From Talpa occidentalis (Eukaryota; Chordata; Mammalia; Eulipotyphla; Talpidae): DNA of 64,000 nt. The position numbers and the translations under genes were made by a program. Below the pieces are notes generated by a model. The model made no database searches and was not told where the DNA came from. It was given only the letters and a program-made list of their open reading frames with translations. Numbering within the stretch: position 1 is the first letter of the stretch; the number at the start of each line of letters is the position of its first letter. Positions 48,800-60,323 of the stretch are shown here, one piece after another. The stretch lies in contig NW_023605083.1 of the NCBI RefSeq assembly GCF_014898055.3, positions 94,947,483 to 95,011,482 of the forward strand, written 5' to 3'.

Positions 48800-49003
48800 T
48801 TTTATTTTTATTTTTTTTATTTTTTTTTAATTAATAAATTTTATTTTTATATTCCTCATACAATTGCAATCCCCCCATTCTGACCCCAATCCCTCCCCTC
48901 CCGCCCCCACCCCCCAAAAAGTGTCTCTGGTTCATAGTTTTTGTTGATTTTGATTTTCACTTTCTTATAGTTATTCATTTTCCTGGTCCCTTATTTAAGT
49001 ATT

Positions 49004-52000
49004 CTAGATTCCTGCTATGAGTGAGACCATCCGGTATTTTTCTTTTTCTTTTTGGCTTATTTCACTGAGCATGATCCCTTCCAGCGCCATCCGTGTTGCT
49101 GCAAATTGCATGTGTTTATCTTTTTTGAATGCTGAGTAATATTCCATGGTATATATGTACCACATCTTCTTGATCCAGTCATCTATTTTTGGGCATTTGG
49201 GCTGTTTCCAAAGCTTAGCTATTGTAAATAGTGCTGCTATAAACATAGGGGTGCAGGTGTTCTTTGGAATTGATGTTTCTGTGTTCTTTGGGTAAATACC
49301 TAGGAGTGGAATTGCTGGATCCTGTGGAAGCTCTATGTTTAGTAGGTCCAGAAATCTCCACACAGCTCTCCATAGTGGTTGGACCAGTTTGCACTCCCAC
49401 CAACAGTGCAGAAGAGTTCCTTTTTCTCCACAACCTCGCCAACATTTGTTGTTGTTAGTTTTTTTAATATGTGCCATTCTCACTGGTGTAAGATGGTATC
49501 TCATGGTAGTTGTGATTTGCATTTCCCTGATTGCAAGTGATGTTGAACATTTTTTCATATGCCTGTTGGCCATTCGCATTTCCTCTTCAGAGAAGTTTCT
49601 TTTTAGCTCCTCTGTCCATTTTTTGACTGGATTATTTTCTTTGTTGTTGTTGAGTCTCATCAGCTCTTTGCAGATTTTTGTGATCAGTCCTTTATCATTA
49701 GTGTTGTGTGCAAAAATGTTCTCCCAGTTGGTGGGGTTTCTCTTTGTTTTTGTTATTGTCTCTTTTGCTGTGCAGAAGCTCTTTAATTTGATGTAGTCCC
49801 AGCTGTTGATCTTTGCCTTCACTATCACTGCTTTGGGTGATGTGTCTGTAAAGATGTCTTTGATGTGAATATCACGTAGTGTTTTGCCTATATTTCCTTC
49901 TATGTATTTTATGGTTTCAGGTCTTATGTCTAGTTCTTTAATCCATTTTGAGTTGGTTTTTGTGCATGGTGTGAGGTAGTAGTCAAGTTTCATTCTTTTG
50001 CATGTAGTAACCAGTTTTCCCAGCACCATTTATTGAACAAACTTTCTTTGCTCCAATGCAGTCTTTGCTCCTTTGTCAAATATTAGTTGACCATAAATCT
50101 GTGGGTTTATTTCTGGATTTTCTATTCGATTCCATTGGTCTGTATGTCTGTTCTTGTTCCAATACCATGCAGTTTTGATGATTATGGCTTTGTAGTAGAG
50201 TTTGAAGTCTGGGAGTGTGATGCCTCCATTCCCTTCTTTTTTTTTTTCAGGAGAGCTTTGGCTATTCGGGGTTTTTTGTGATTCCATATGAATTTCATCA
50301 ATAATTGTTCTATTTCTTTGAAGAATGTCATTGAAATTTTGATTGGAATAGCATTGAATCTGTATATTGCTTTTGGTAGGATGGCCATTTTAATAATGTT
50401 TATTCTCCCAATCCATGAGCAGGGGATGTCTTTCCATTTCTTTGTGTCTTCTTCTATTTCTTTTAACAGTGTTTTATAGTTTTCTTTGTATAGGTCCTTT
50501 ACCTCTTTTGTTAGATTTATTCCCAAATATTTGATTTTTTTTGTTTCAATAATAAAAGGGATGTTTTTTTTTTATTTTTTCTTCTTCAGATTTATTGTTT
50601 GTATATAGGAAGGCTACTGACTTTTGCATGTTGATTTTTTATCCTGCCACTTTACTGAACTGATTGATGAGTTGAATTAGTTTTTCTGTGGAGATTTTGG
50701 GGTTCTCTATGTATATTATCATATCATCTGCAAAGAGTGATAGTTTGACTTCTTCTTTTCCTATTTGGATTCCTTGGATGTCTTTCTCTTGTCTTACTGC
50801 TCTGGCTAGGACTTCCAGTATTATATTGAAAAGCAGTGGTGAAAGTGGACATCCTTGTCTTGTTCCAGATCTTAAAGGAATTGCTTTCAGCTTTTCACCA
50901 TTGAGAATGATACTGGCTGTTGGCTTGTCATATATGGCCTTTATGATGTTGAGGTACTTTCCTTGTATCCCAAGAATTTCAAGGGCTTTTATCATGAATG
51001 GGTGTTGCACTTTATCAAATGCTTTCTCAGCATCTATTGATATTATCATATGGTTTTTATATTTATTTTTGTTGATGTGTTGGATAACGTTGTTTGATTT
51101 TCGGATGTTAAACCATCCTTGTGTCCCTGGAATGAATCCTACTTGGTCGTGGTGAATTACCTTATGGATACACTGTTGGATTCTAATAGCTAAAATTTTA
51201 TTGAGGATTTTTGCATCAGTGTTCATTAGGGAGATTGGCCTATAGTTTTCTTTTTTTGTGTTGTCCTTGTTCGGTTTTGGTATTAGTGTAATGTTGGCTT
51301 CATAGAACGTGTTAGGTATTATACCTTCCTTCTCAATTTTTTGGAAGAGTTTGTGAAGGATAGGCACCAATTCGTCTCTGAATGTTTGGTAGAATTCATT
51401 TGTAAATCCATCAGGTCCTGGGCTTTTGTTTTTTGGGGAGGTTTTTGATTACCATTTCAATTTCGCTAATTGTAATTGGTCTGTTTATGTGTTCTATTTC
51501 TTCTTTATCTAGCTTTGGGTGATTGTAGAGTTGTAGAAATTTGTCCATCTCCTCTAGATTGTTGAACTTGTTTCCATATAACTGTTCATAGTAGTTATTA
51601 ATTATTCTTTTGATTTCTGCTGTGTCCATTGTGATTTCTCCTCTTTCATTTATTATCCTATTTATTTGTGCTTTCTCCCTTTTTGCCTCTTAATCCATTT
51701 GTTTCTTAGTCCATTTGCTTGTAGTCCATTTGTGAGCCTGGCTAGGGGTTTATCTATTTTATTTATTTTTTCGAAGAACCAGCTCTTGGTTTCATTGATC
51801 TTTTGGATTGTTTTTTTAGTTTCGATTTCATTTATTTCTGCTTTGGTTTTTATTATTTCTTTTCTTCTACTGGTTTTAGGGTTTTTTTGTTGTTCTTTTT
51901 CTAGATCTTTGAGCTTCGAGATTAGGTTGTCTCTTTGAGTTCTTTTTTGTTTCTTGATGTGAGCATCTATTGCTATATATTTTCCTCTTATTACTGCTTT

Positions 52001-52872
52001 TGCTACATCCCATACATTTAGGAAATTGGTGTCCTCCTTGTCATTCAATTCAAAGAATTTTTTAATTTCTTCTTTTATCTCCTCGTTAGTCCAGTGGACT
52101 TCCAGTAGTGTGGGTTTCAATCTCCATGAGGTAGGAGAGTACCTTGCCTTCTTTTTATGGTTTATTTCTAGTTTGATGCCTTCATGGTCAGAAAAGATGG
52201 TTGGTATGATTTCATTCTTGGTGTATCTGTTGATGTTTGTCTTGTGCCCCAGTATATGATCGATCCTAGAGAATGATCCGTGTGCGCTTGAGAAAAATGT
52301 ATACTCAGATTTTTTTGGGTTTAGTGTTCTATATATGTCTGTTAAGCCCAAGCACTCTAGATCCTTATTTAGAGCTTTAGTGTCTTTACTTATTTTTTGT
52401 CTTGTTGATCTATCCATTGTTGATAGTGGTGTGTTGAAGTCTCCCACTACGTATGTGTTTTCTCTGATGTCTGTTTTCAGAGATGCCAATAGTTGTCTGA
52501 TATATTTTGGTGCTCCTTCGTTTGGTGAATATATGTTAATGAGTGTTATTTCTTCTTGAAGTATTGTCCCTTGATCATAATGTAATGACCACTGGGGTCT
52601 CTTTTTATCTTTTTAAGTTTGAAATCTATTTTATCTGATATGAGTATAGCTGTTCCTGCCTTCTTTTTTGGTCCATTTGCTTGTAGAATTGTTTTCCATC
52701 CTTTAACTTTGAGTCTATTTTTATCTTTTGCAGCTAAATGTGTTTCCTGGAGACAGCAAAAGGTTGGGTTTTGTTTCTTAATCCAGCCTGCAACTCTGTG
52801 TCTTTTTATTGGAGAGTTTAGTCCATTTACATTTAGAGTTAGTATTGATATGTTAGCATCTGTATTTGCCAT
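49004..52872 (-). pseudogene. L1 ORF2 (endonuclease, reverse transcriptase), frame-broken
   Basis: Order on the minus strand: endonuclease start at 52872 (ISILTLNVNGLNSPIKRHRV, LQETHL), continued in another frame at 52489-51662 (VVGDFNTPLS, HGSFSRIDHILG), a third frame at 51629-51411, reverse transcriptase at 51370-50639 ([27 protein letters not shown]), then 50526-50182, 50287-50030 and a C-terminal block 50029-49004 with a Cys-rich CX3CX7HX4C motif. Reading frame changes at least five times, and an in-frame TAA sits at 50030-50032, so no full ORF2p can be made. Some shifts fall at homopolymers (near 51430, 50240) and could be sequencing errors. Confidence 0.92.
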
Positions 52873-52940
52873 TGTGTTTGTCTTTCCTTTGATTTTATTT
52901 ATTTATTCTTTTAATAACTTTCTTTGGCCTTCTTTTGTTG

Positions 52941-53966
52941 TTATTCGTCCCTCTGAGGTTCTGGCTTTAGGACTCCTTGTAGTATTTTTTGGAGTGGGGG
53001 TTTAGTCGTAATAAAATTCCGGAGTTTCTGTTTGTCTGGGAAGGTCCATATTCTTTCTTCAAAGAGGAAGGAGAGCTTTGCGGGATAGAGTATTCTTGGT
53101 TGGCATCTGTTTTCTTGGAGTCTGTTGACTATGTCCCTCCACTCTCTCCTTGCCCATAGTGTTTCTTCAGAGAAGTCTGATGTCAGTCTGATTGGTTTCC
53201 CTTTGAATGTTATCTGTTTCTTCCCTCTTGTTAGTTTCATTATTTTTTCCTTGTCTTGGATTCTTGGGAGCTTTACTATTATGCGTCTTGCTGTATTTTT
53301 CCTTTCGTCATGGAAGTTTGGTGTTCTTCTTGCTTCTTGTATATCAATTTTCAGATCCTTCTTCGCGTTTGGGAAGTTCTCTTCAATTATATTCATGAAT
53401 ATTTTCTCTGTTCCTACATCTGTCTCCTCTCCTTCTGGGATTCCTATAACTCTTATATTTCCTTTCCTCATGGAGTCAGATAGTTCCCGAAGTCTTTCTT
53501 CGGTCTTTTTCCTTCGTACTTCTCCTTCCTTTTCTGTTTTAGTTCTTTTTATTTCTGTGTCTTCAAGAGTACTTATTCGTTCTTCCATTTCATCTATTCT
53601 GCTTTCATTGCTTTTCCCAGAGTTCTTTAGCGTCTCCATTAATTCTCTGATCTCCTGCATTTCTTTTACTTCCCTCTTTAGGGACTCAATTTCATTCTTC
53701 TGGTCATTAATTATTTTCCCCTTATCATTGTTTTCCTTTATGACTTCTGTCAGTTTTTTAATCACAGCAATTTTAAATTCTCTATCTGGAAGGCTCAGAA
53801 GTTCTTCCAAGTTACTGTCGTTGCAATCTGGTAGATGGTTTTCTTTTTGCGGTGTGCTTTTTTGCTGAGGAGTTGCTGGGTTGCATGTGGTTTTTCTACT
53901 CCCTACTGCCTGTTTTCTAATTTGCTGTATTCCTTGTGACACTGTGTTGCTGGTACTGGCCAGCAT
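52941..53966 (-). CDS. L1 ORF1 protein, open frame
   Basis: 341 codons from ATG to stop with no break, a normal length for L1 ORF1p (human about 338). ORF1p is a trimeric RNA-binding chaperone that coats L1 RNA in the cytoplasmic ribonucleoprotein (family knowledge). Visible parts: a polar N-terminus (about 1-50), a heptad-rich coiled coil (about 60-165, LKREVKEMQEIRELMETLKN), an RRM beginning NIRVIGIPEGEE (about 170) with ARRIIVKLP near 228, and a C-terminal domain ending FEERIWTFPDKQKLRNFITT. Whether it is expressed cannot be judged here. An antisense 247-codon open frame overlaps it and is only a shadow. Confidence 0.93.
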   Translation of the reverse strand: MLASTSNTVSQGIQQIRKQAVGSRKTTCNPATPQQKSTPQKENHLPDCNDSNLEELLSLPDREFKIAVIKKLTEVIKENNDKGKIINDQKNEIESLKREVKEMQEIRELMETLKNSGKSNESRIDEMEERISTLEDTEIKRTKTEKEGEVRRKKTEERLRELSDSMRKGNIRVIGIPEGEETDVGTEKIFMNIIEENFPNAKKDLKIDIQEARRTPNFHDERKNTARRIIVKLPRIQDKEKIMKLTRGKKQITFKGKPIRLTSDFSEETLWARREWRDIVNRLQENRCQPRILYPAKLSFLFEERIWTFPDKQKLRNFITTKPPLQKILQGVLKPEPQRDE

Positions 53967-53995
53967 CTTGGGCGACCTTCCCAGCTCACCACTGG

Positions 53996-54107
53996 CTCCT
54001 CTGGGGAACTTCTGCTGGGTTCACAAGTCTCCAGTAAAGAAAGGTCCCTGCTCTGTCTCCTCGGTGAGCCTTCTGCTGGGTTCACACAGTCTCCAGCAAG
54101 AAAGGTC
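53996..54107 (-). repeat. Two tandem units in the L1 5' leader, 61-bp period
   Basis: The + strand block ttctgctgggttcac occurs at 54010-54024 and 54071-54085, each followed by agtctccag and then agaaaggtc. The units are imperfect copies and the second ends exactly at the insertion junction. This resembles the monomer-type promoters of some mammalian L1s, though units here are short. Confidence 0.8.
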
Positions 54108-54126
54108 AGGTCAGGGACTGATGTTT
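54108..54126. repeat. Target-site duplication, right copy (large L1)
   Basis: aggtcagggactgatgttt, identical to 48781-48799. Confidence 0.95.
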
Positions 54127-54202
54127 GAGCTTTGATAGCATGATACTCTAAAGGAACCAGGACTAACTGAGCTGCCATTCAAAGCATGGCCTCCCAGCCT
54201 AC

Positions 54203-55605
54203 TTTTTTTTTTTTTGTGGATTTTTTTTATTATTTAAATTTTATTTTTATATTCCCCTTATAATTACAACCCCCTCTTCCTTCCTTAAAGGAAGACTCCA
54301 AGCCTTCCTTTCCCCACCCCTTACCCCCCACAGAGTGTCTCTGGTTCATAGTTTGTTGATTTTGATATTTTCTTTCTTATAGTTATTCTTTTTCCTCATC
54401 CCTTTTTTAAGTTTTCTAGATTCCTGCTATGAGTGAAACCATCCGGTATTTTTCTTTTTCTTTCTGGCTTATTTCGCTGAGCATGATCCCTTCCAGTGCC
54501 ATCCATGTTGCTGCAAATTGCATGTGTTTATCTTTTTTGAATGCTGAGTAATATTCCATGGTGTATATGTACCACATCTTCTTGATCCAGTCATCTATTT
54601 TTGGGCATTTAGGTTGTTTCCAAAGCTTAGCTATTGTAAACAGTGCTGCTGTAAACATAGGGGTGCAGGTGCTCTTTGGAATTGATGTTTCTGTGTCCTT
54701 TGGGTAAATACCTAGGAGTGGAATTGCTGGATCATATGGAAGTTCTATGTTTAGTAGGTCCAGAAATCTCCACACAGCTTTCCATAGTGGTTAGACCACT
54801 TTACACTCCTACCAACAGTGCAGGAGAGTTCCTTTTTCTCCACAACCTCGCCAACATTTGTTGTTGCTACTTTTTTAATATGTGCCATTCTCACTGGTGT
54901 AAGATGGTATCTCATGGTAGTTTTGATTTGCATTTCCCTGATTACAAGTGATGTTGAATATTTTTTCATATGCCTGTTGGCCATTTGCATTTCCTCCTCA
55001 GAGAAGTTTCTTTTTAGCTCTTCTGCCCATATTTTGACTGGATTATTTTCTTTGCTGTTGTTGAGTCTCATCAGCTCTTTGTAGATTTTTGTGATCAATC
55101 CTTTATCATTAGTGTTGGGTGCAAAAATGTTCTCCCAGTTGGTGGGGTTTCTCTTTGTTTTTGTTATTGTCTCTTTTGCTGTGCAGAAGCTCTTTAATTT
55201 GATGTAGTCCCAGCTGTTTATCTTTGCCTTCACTATCACTGCTTTGGGAGATGTGTCTGTAAAGATGTCTTTGAAGTGCATGTCATGTAGTGTTTTGCCT
55301 ATATTTCCTTCTATGTATTTTATGGTTTCAGGTCTTATGTCTAGTTCTTTAATCCATTTTGAGTTGGTTTTTGTGCATGGTATGAGGTAGTAGTCAAGCT
55401 TCATTCTTTTGCATGTAGCGACCCAGTTTTCCCAGCACCATTTATTGAATAAAGTTTCTTTGCTCCAGTGCATATTCTTTGCTCCTTTGTCAAAGATTAG
55501 TTGGCCATAAATCTGTGGGTTTATTTCTGGGTTTTCTATTCGATTCCATTGGTCTGTGTGTCTGTTCTTTTTCCAATACCATGCAGTTTTCATGATTATG
55601 GCTTT
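54203..55605 (-). mobile_element. Second antisense L1, 5'-truncated
   Basis: About 1.4 kb holding the ORF2 C-terminal part and 3' UTR, closely similar to the neighbouring element. ORF2 text spans 55604-54416 in two frames ([20 protein letters not shown], then [20 protein letters not shown]), with a break near 54770. The T-run at the left (54203-54215) is the poly-A tail. Flanks cagcctacttttttt (54195 on) and cagactacatttttt (55606 on) are a probable imperfect duplication. Confidence 0.92.
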
Positions 55606-56180
55606 CAGACTACATTTTTTAATGCATGCCAGCAATGAGTGTTGTGTGTATGTGTGCTCCCCAACACATATTTTCCCAGAAGTCTTTTGCTGGAACTAGA
55701 CGTAAGAGTTACTGCTAGAATATGACATATTTATCCTATGACATATTTATCCCCCGTGCAGTGTGAGACCAAACACATGACTCTTGTCAAGACCAAGAGC
55801 AATCACTTGCTTTCTGGGGAAGGTTATTTACCTGTGTGATAATATAAGTAATACAGATGAGCATCTTTATGCTTTGAAAAGCTCTTACATCTTTGCACAA
55901 AGCAGAAGCTCCAAAACCTAGCACAGGAGCCACAGTGGTCATATGAATTAAAGATGGTCACTGTTTAATTTTTCTTACTCACCTCTATTGGGATCAATGC
56001 CTGGGGTCCAGGCATATTTTGCCACCTATTGATGCACAACAGCACTATTCCTACCTCCCACTGGCATCTTATACTAGTTCCCTTGAAAATAAATAAATGG
56101 ATCCATTCCTGAAGAGTGATTGGGGTCTCTTTTGAAAAGACCTACTTCTCATAGATTTCTAATGCTAATTGTTTCTGCAG

Positions 56181-56304
56181 GTAGACTTGGCCAGCTTGTG
56201 CCTGAAAGCTGGGGTGAAGAATGTCAGCACAGTGTTTCTTATGACTGATGCCCAAGTGGCTGATGAAAAATTCCTTGTTCTAATCAATGATCTCTTGGCA
56301 TCTG
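56181..56304 (+). CDS. DNAH9: DNAH9 exon 13 of window: AAA4 second strand region
   Basis: 124 nt, phase 0 at entry and one base over at exit. Acceptor gtttctgcag, donor gtaaga. Encodes [20 protein letters not shown] then [20 protein letters not shown] and [17 protein letters not shown] is the acidic Walker-B-like strand of AAA4. It is the last exon in the window; the gene continues beyond base 64000. Confidence 0.96.
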
Positions 56305-57104
56305 GTAAGAGACTTTTTGCTCTTGAATGTCTACAATAAAATTCCCCTAAGTCAAGGTCATTCAAAAGTGGAGACTTGGTCCAAGATCTGAAGAGCTAGG
56401 TCACAGTCATGATAAAAAAAAGTTGATGCAGTGGAGGAAAGGTTCATTAAGGGCCTTCTCAGTGTTGATGCTGTGTCTGCTGTCTGGGCTCTTTCATTAT
56501 CCTTTCAGTACAAAACACACAGTAATCTTGGGACTTTCTTAATAGGAGTAGATGTGATTACTGGAACATGAATAGGTTAAGGGTCTGTTGACCTGCGGAG
56601 CCCAGAAAAGAAGGTATTATTCCCTGCCCATATCCAACACAGAAACAAGAGTGCACATAGCATTTCAGGTATGTTAGACATTAACAGGAAGATACATACA
56701 CAGAGAATAAGCACACCTGAAACTTACACAATAGGATAAAATTAAGTTGCCAACTTAATTAATCAAAGATTCAGAACTTTATGAAAACAAGAACAGAAGT
56801 AGAATATCTCTACGTGGTTGTCCTTGGTTTCCAAAGACCTTATTGACAAGCACTGTCCACTGACACTCTCCGGGCAAGACAGGACTTCAGGGGAAAGTTC
56901 AATTCTTGATACTTCATTGTTTTTATTTATTTAGGAATTCAACACTTATAGCAACCATTCCAGAAAAAAATATGTGTGTATGTGTGTACATAGATACACA
57001 TAAATGTACATAAGAATAAGTTTATATATAAGTAAATAAATATATATATGCACAGAATGTATATATAAATAGATATACCCAAGAATACAAGAATATATGT
57101 GTGG

Positions 57105-57151
57105 GGGTTAATGCATATATATATTTGTGTGTGTTTGTGTGTGTGTGTATA
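57105..57151. repeat. AT/TG-rich microsatellite
   Basis: tatatatat followed by a TG run (to 57151) downstream of an AT-rich purine-poor stretch (56970-57080). Confidence 0.85.
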
Positions 57152-58204
57152 AGAATTTGCTTTCCTGGATCTCAAACCAAATTCAGCATGTATAAAACTA
57201 CCCCTTTGTCCAGGTTAAGAAATAAGTCAGTGCACAGATGTTCCAGAGCAAAATTTCTGCCTCCAACTTTCCAGCATTTCAGAAAGTCCATTTCTCCATA
57301 GTCCACTGCCTCTTTGCTAAAATACTCTTTACTTTATAAAATCCAAGAATCATAGTGTATTTCTCTAGCATCTACTCCACATTGTATGTAATATATTTCA
57401 GTATGCTCCTGCATAAGATACTTAAAACTTTGCTGCCTTAGAAACATTGTCTACTTCAAACTTTGTGCCCTTGTATCTCAAGGCATTTTACAGTTAGTTC
57501 CAAGAAAAGTCACTGGCCCTAGGTGCAGACCATGCACCAGCTGCTCTGTGAGCAACCTTAGGCTTATTTCTGAAGGGAACCAGAGTCCCAGGATCCTTGC
57601 TTGCTGGCTTCAAGTGTCATGTTGATACCATATTCTCATTCCTTTCCCAACTCACCCTTTTAAATTGGTTTTACATCCAGGAGTTTGCCTACTAACTCCT
57701 ATACCTATTCTCCTCCAACCCAACAAAATTTTCCCTTGCTAAATACTGTCTTTTTAACATCCCACCACCTTCTACCACACATCTCACCTATAAATTTCCT
57801 TTTTCTCATTTTACTAAGTTATAACAATTTCTGTCTCACCCTATAGCTGTGTCCTAAAGTCTAATTTCTAAAACAATTAAAAAAGGATAAATCTGTGCTT
57901 CCACAGACTTACAGTTTTAGAGATGCCAGGCATATTGCCAACTTTACTCTCTCTCATTGGCTCCAATCCAGCCAGGTCACCTTCTCCTAAAATAATGTCT
58001 GAGACACAGAAGATGTTATATTTTTACCAATTGAAATTTTAAACCTCATTAAGTATTTTTAATTTTTCATTTATTTTTAGAAGAGAAATTTACTCATTTT
58101 AAAGAACTTTCTTTTAAAGAAATTTCTTTTAAATCCTTCATGACTTGTAGACTTAGACATATCCTTACTTTAGTAAATGACCATTTGTTTTAATGTCTCT
58201 TAAA

Positions 58205-58390
58205 ATTATGTTTATGATGGTAACATTGATTTACAACATAGCATATGTTTTAAGGGTACAGATTCACACCTCTACAAATGTATGTTATCACACGACATCC
58301 CCCATCAAAGCCCAATAATCCTCCACCATAGTCTATTAGGGCCCTTCCCTCCTTTACTCTCCCAGCCCCTCCAAATTTTCTCAAGTTAAA
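58205..58390 (-). mobile_element. Antisense L1 3' UTR fragment
   Basis: gtaacattgatttacaacat, acacgacatcccccatcaaa, ataatcctccaccatagtct match the L1 3' UTR wording seen at 33455 and 62170. Confidence 0.65.
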
Positions 58391-60323
58391 ATGAATTTCT
58401 GAAACCCCACCCAGTGAAAACTTGATGCAGTCAGCCTGCTCCAAAGTCATAGAGTTCAAAGCTCACATTTCACTTTCAAGACTTCTCTATAACAAGTAAG
58501 ATTTTTATGCCCATGTGAAAATGGAAATAGAATGTAAATACTTTCCTCCTCTGGTCTTCCTCCCTTTTTTCTTAACCACTTTGACAGGGAGAACTAGAGC
58601 ATAGCTTAGCCCTAATTTTCCCTGTCAAATAAATAATTTCTAGCTAGAAATTGAATGTCAGCCCAGGCAGAGCTGCAAGGATTCTTCAGAACCCCCAAAC
58701 CCTTTGTTTTTCAATTTATGGGCTGTGCAGTCAATCCACTCAGATAACACAAGGCAAGGACCTGCCTTGCTGTTAACTCATACCTTTCTAATTATCTAAC
58801 CCTGTTAAATTAGAAATTAAATTACAGTGAGTGAATTTCACTGATTCAACTCTCCCCGAAACGCCTTCCTTAATGACCAGATCTCATGTGATAGACTATC
58901 TGGTTTCTTCCCACATTTCTTTATCTTATGTTTTATTCCTTGGTTTCCTAACAACATTTCCAAATTCAAGTCTTCATGGTAAGTCATCATATGAATATCA
59001 TTTTTGATACCAACAAAACTTTTCAGAATCCATCAACATGCCAGTTGTATGTACCCTAGGTAGGTTACAGAGTTACATAAGGAAACTCTATACCAAAGTT
59101 AAAAACTTAAATTTTAAGTTAACTGGTTTAATTAGCAAAAGATACACAGCTGTGTAGAAAATAGTGTTCACCCTCGTCAGGAGCAAATGAAGCATATCTT
59201 TGAGTCACTTCCTTTGGCTGCCAGAGTCCTTAACAAGGGTCATGCAGCTACTGGTGAAATGATGCATGAAATGTAGGACCTTGCTGAACTTGAAAAGTTC
59301 AGCTCTTGTTATGTTCTTACTGCCCTGTTATAATAACTCTTGAAGAATGTACACTGCCATCAAATCCACATATTTCAGAAATTCTTCCAAAAGTTGCTCT
59401 TTCTTGGTCCTTGAACCAAACTCAGCATCAGCAAGGCCCTGTCTGATCTAGAGGGATGTGGGTGGTGGTATATGGCCATTTTTAGTTGGTGGAGAGATTT
59501 ATCTGGTTAATCCCTAATCCAGAGGGAGAAAACAGAATTATTCCCTTACTTTCTGGTGTAGAACATCTGCTTACCAGTATTTCAGAAAACTGATATTCAC
59601 TATCAGCTCAGACGACCTGGTCTTCCCCAGGTGTAGTGTGTCCTCCTTGCCTATCTCTGCTTCTTTCTTCATTTTACTTTGAGATCTCTCATTAGCATTT
59701 TCCTTTTGCTTTTCAAAAAGCTTATTTACTTCAAAATTAGGATTTCCCTTCTCTGATTCAGACTAGATCAATTTCCAGTTATTCATATATTTGAAAACCT
59801 TTTGTTAAACTCCCATGTTACACTCACTAAGTGCTGTGCTCAAAGGTGAATAACACACAGCTTCTTTGTGGTCTGTTGGAATATTTAGAACCATTGGGTC
59901 CCCTCTGTTACAAAGTTATTTGCCTCTCCCATCTCCAGACTGTCCTCTTTATACTGGAGCTAAATCTTCTCATGGCATATAAAACATGAAAATATCACCT
60001 CATCTTCCAAGCTTAGACCCAGGTTTGACATGTTAGTGGTTTACCCACATCACACAAGAACATAGAGTCTGTAAATATTTGTAAAGACTTAGTTAGCATT
60101 GTATTGTTCTTCTCCCATGAGCACCTGAAACTGAACTCCTGGAAGGACCACTGTGCTTTTTATTAGCTGAATTCCATCCCAATTTCCCTGGTAATAAAAA
60201 TGACCAAGTGTGGGGCAAAAGAGCAGCCATTAAGCATGAACATGCACCAGATCTCCTGAGCACACTTTGTGGTTTCAGTAGATTTGTTTACCCAATACAA
60301 CCACAAACAGCACTCTGGAAATT

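Larger units (their letters stand above)
48800..54107 (-). mobile_element. Near-full-length antisense L1, 5.3 kb
   Basis: Order on the minus strand: 5' leader with two 61-bp-spaced units (54107 to about 53970), ORF1 (53966-52941), about 70-bp spacer, ORF2 (52872-49004, frame-broken), 3' UTR with a G-rich run (48920-48870), A-rich tail (read as T-run at 48800-48830). A perfect 19-bp target-site duplication bounds it, so the 5' end at 54107 is the real insertion junction. It lies in the intron between exons 12 and 13 of the dynein gene, opposite to transcription. Confidence 0.95.

Noticed and set aside
49335..49796. A 153-codon + strand open frame, and similar ones at 50688-51155 and 52619-53005
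   Set aside because: All are antisense shadows of L1 ORF2 or its spacer; none shows a domain.
53125..53868. A 247-codon + strand open frame
   Set aside because: It is exactly antisense to L1 ORF1 and has the hydrophobic, Ser/Phe-rich composition expected of a complementary shadow.
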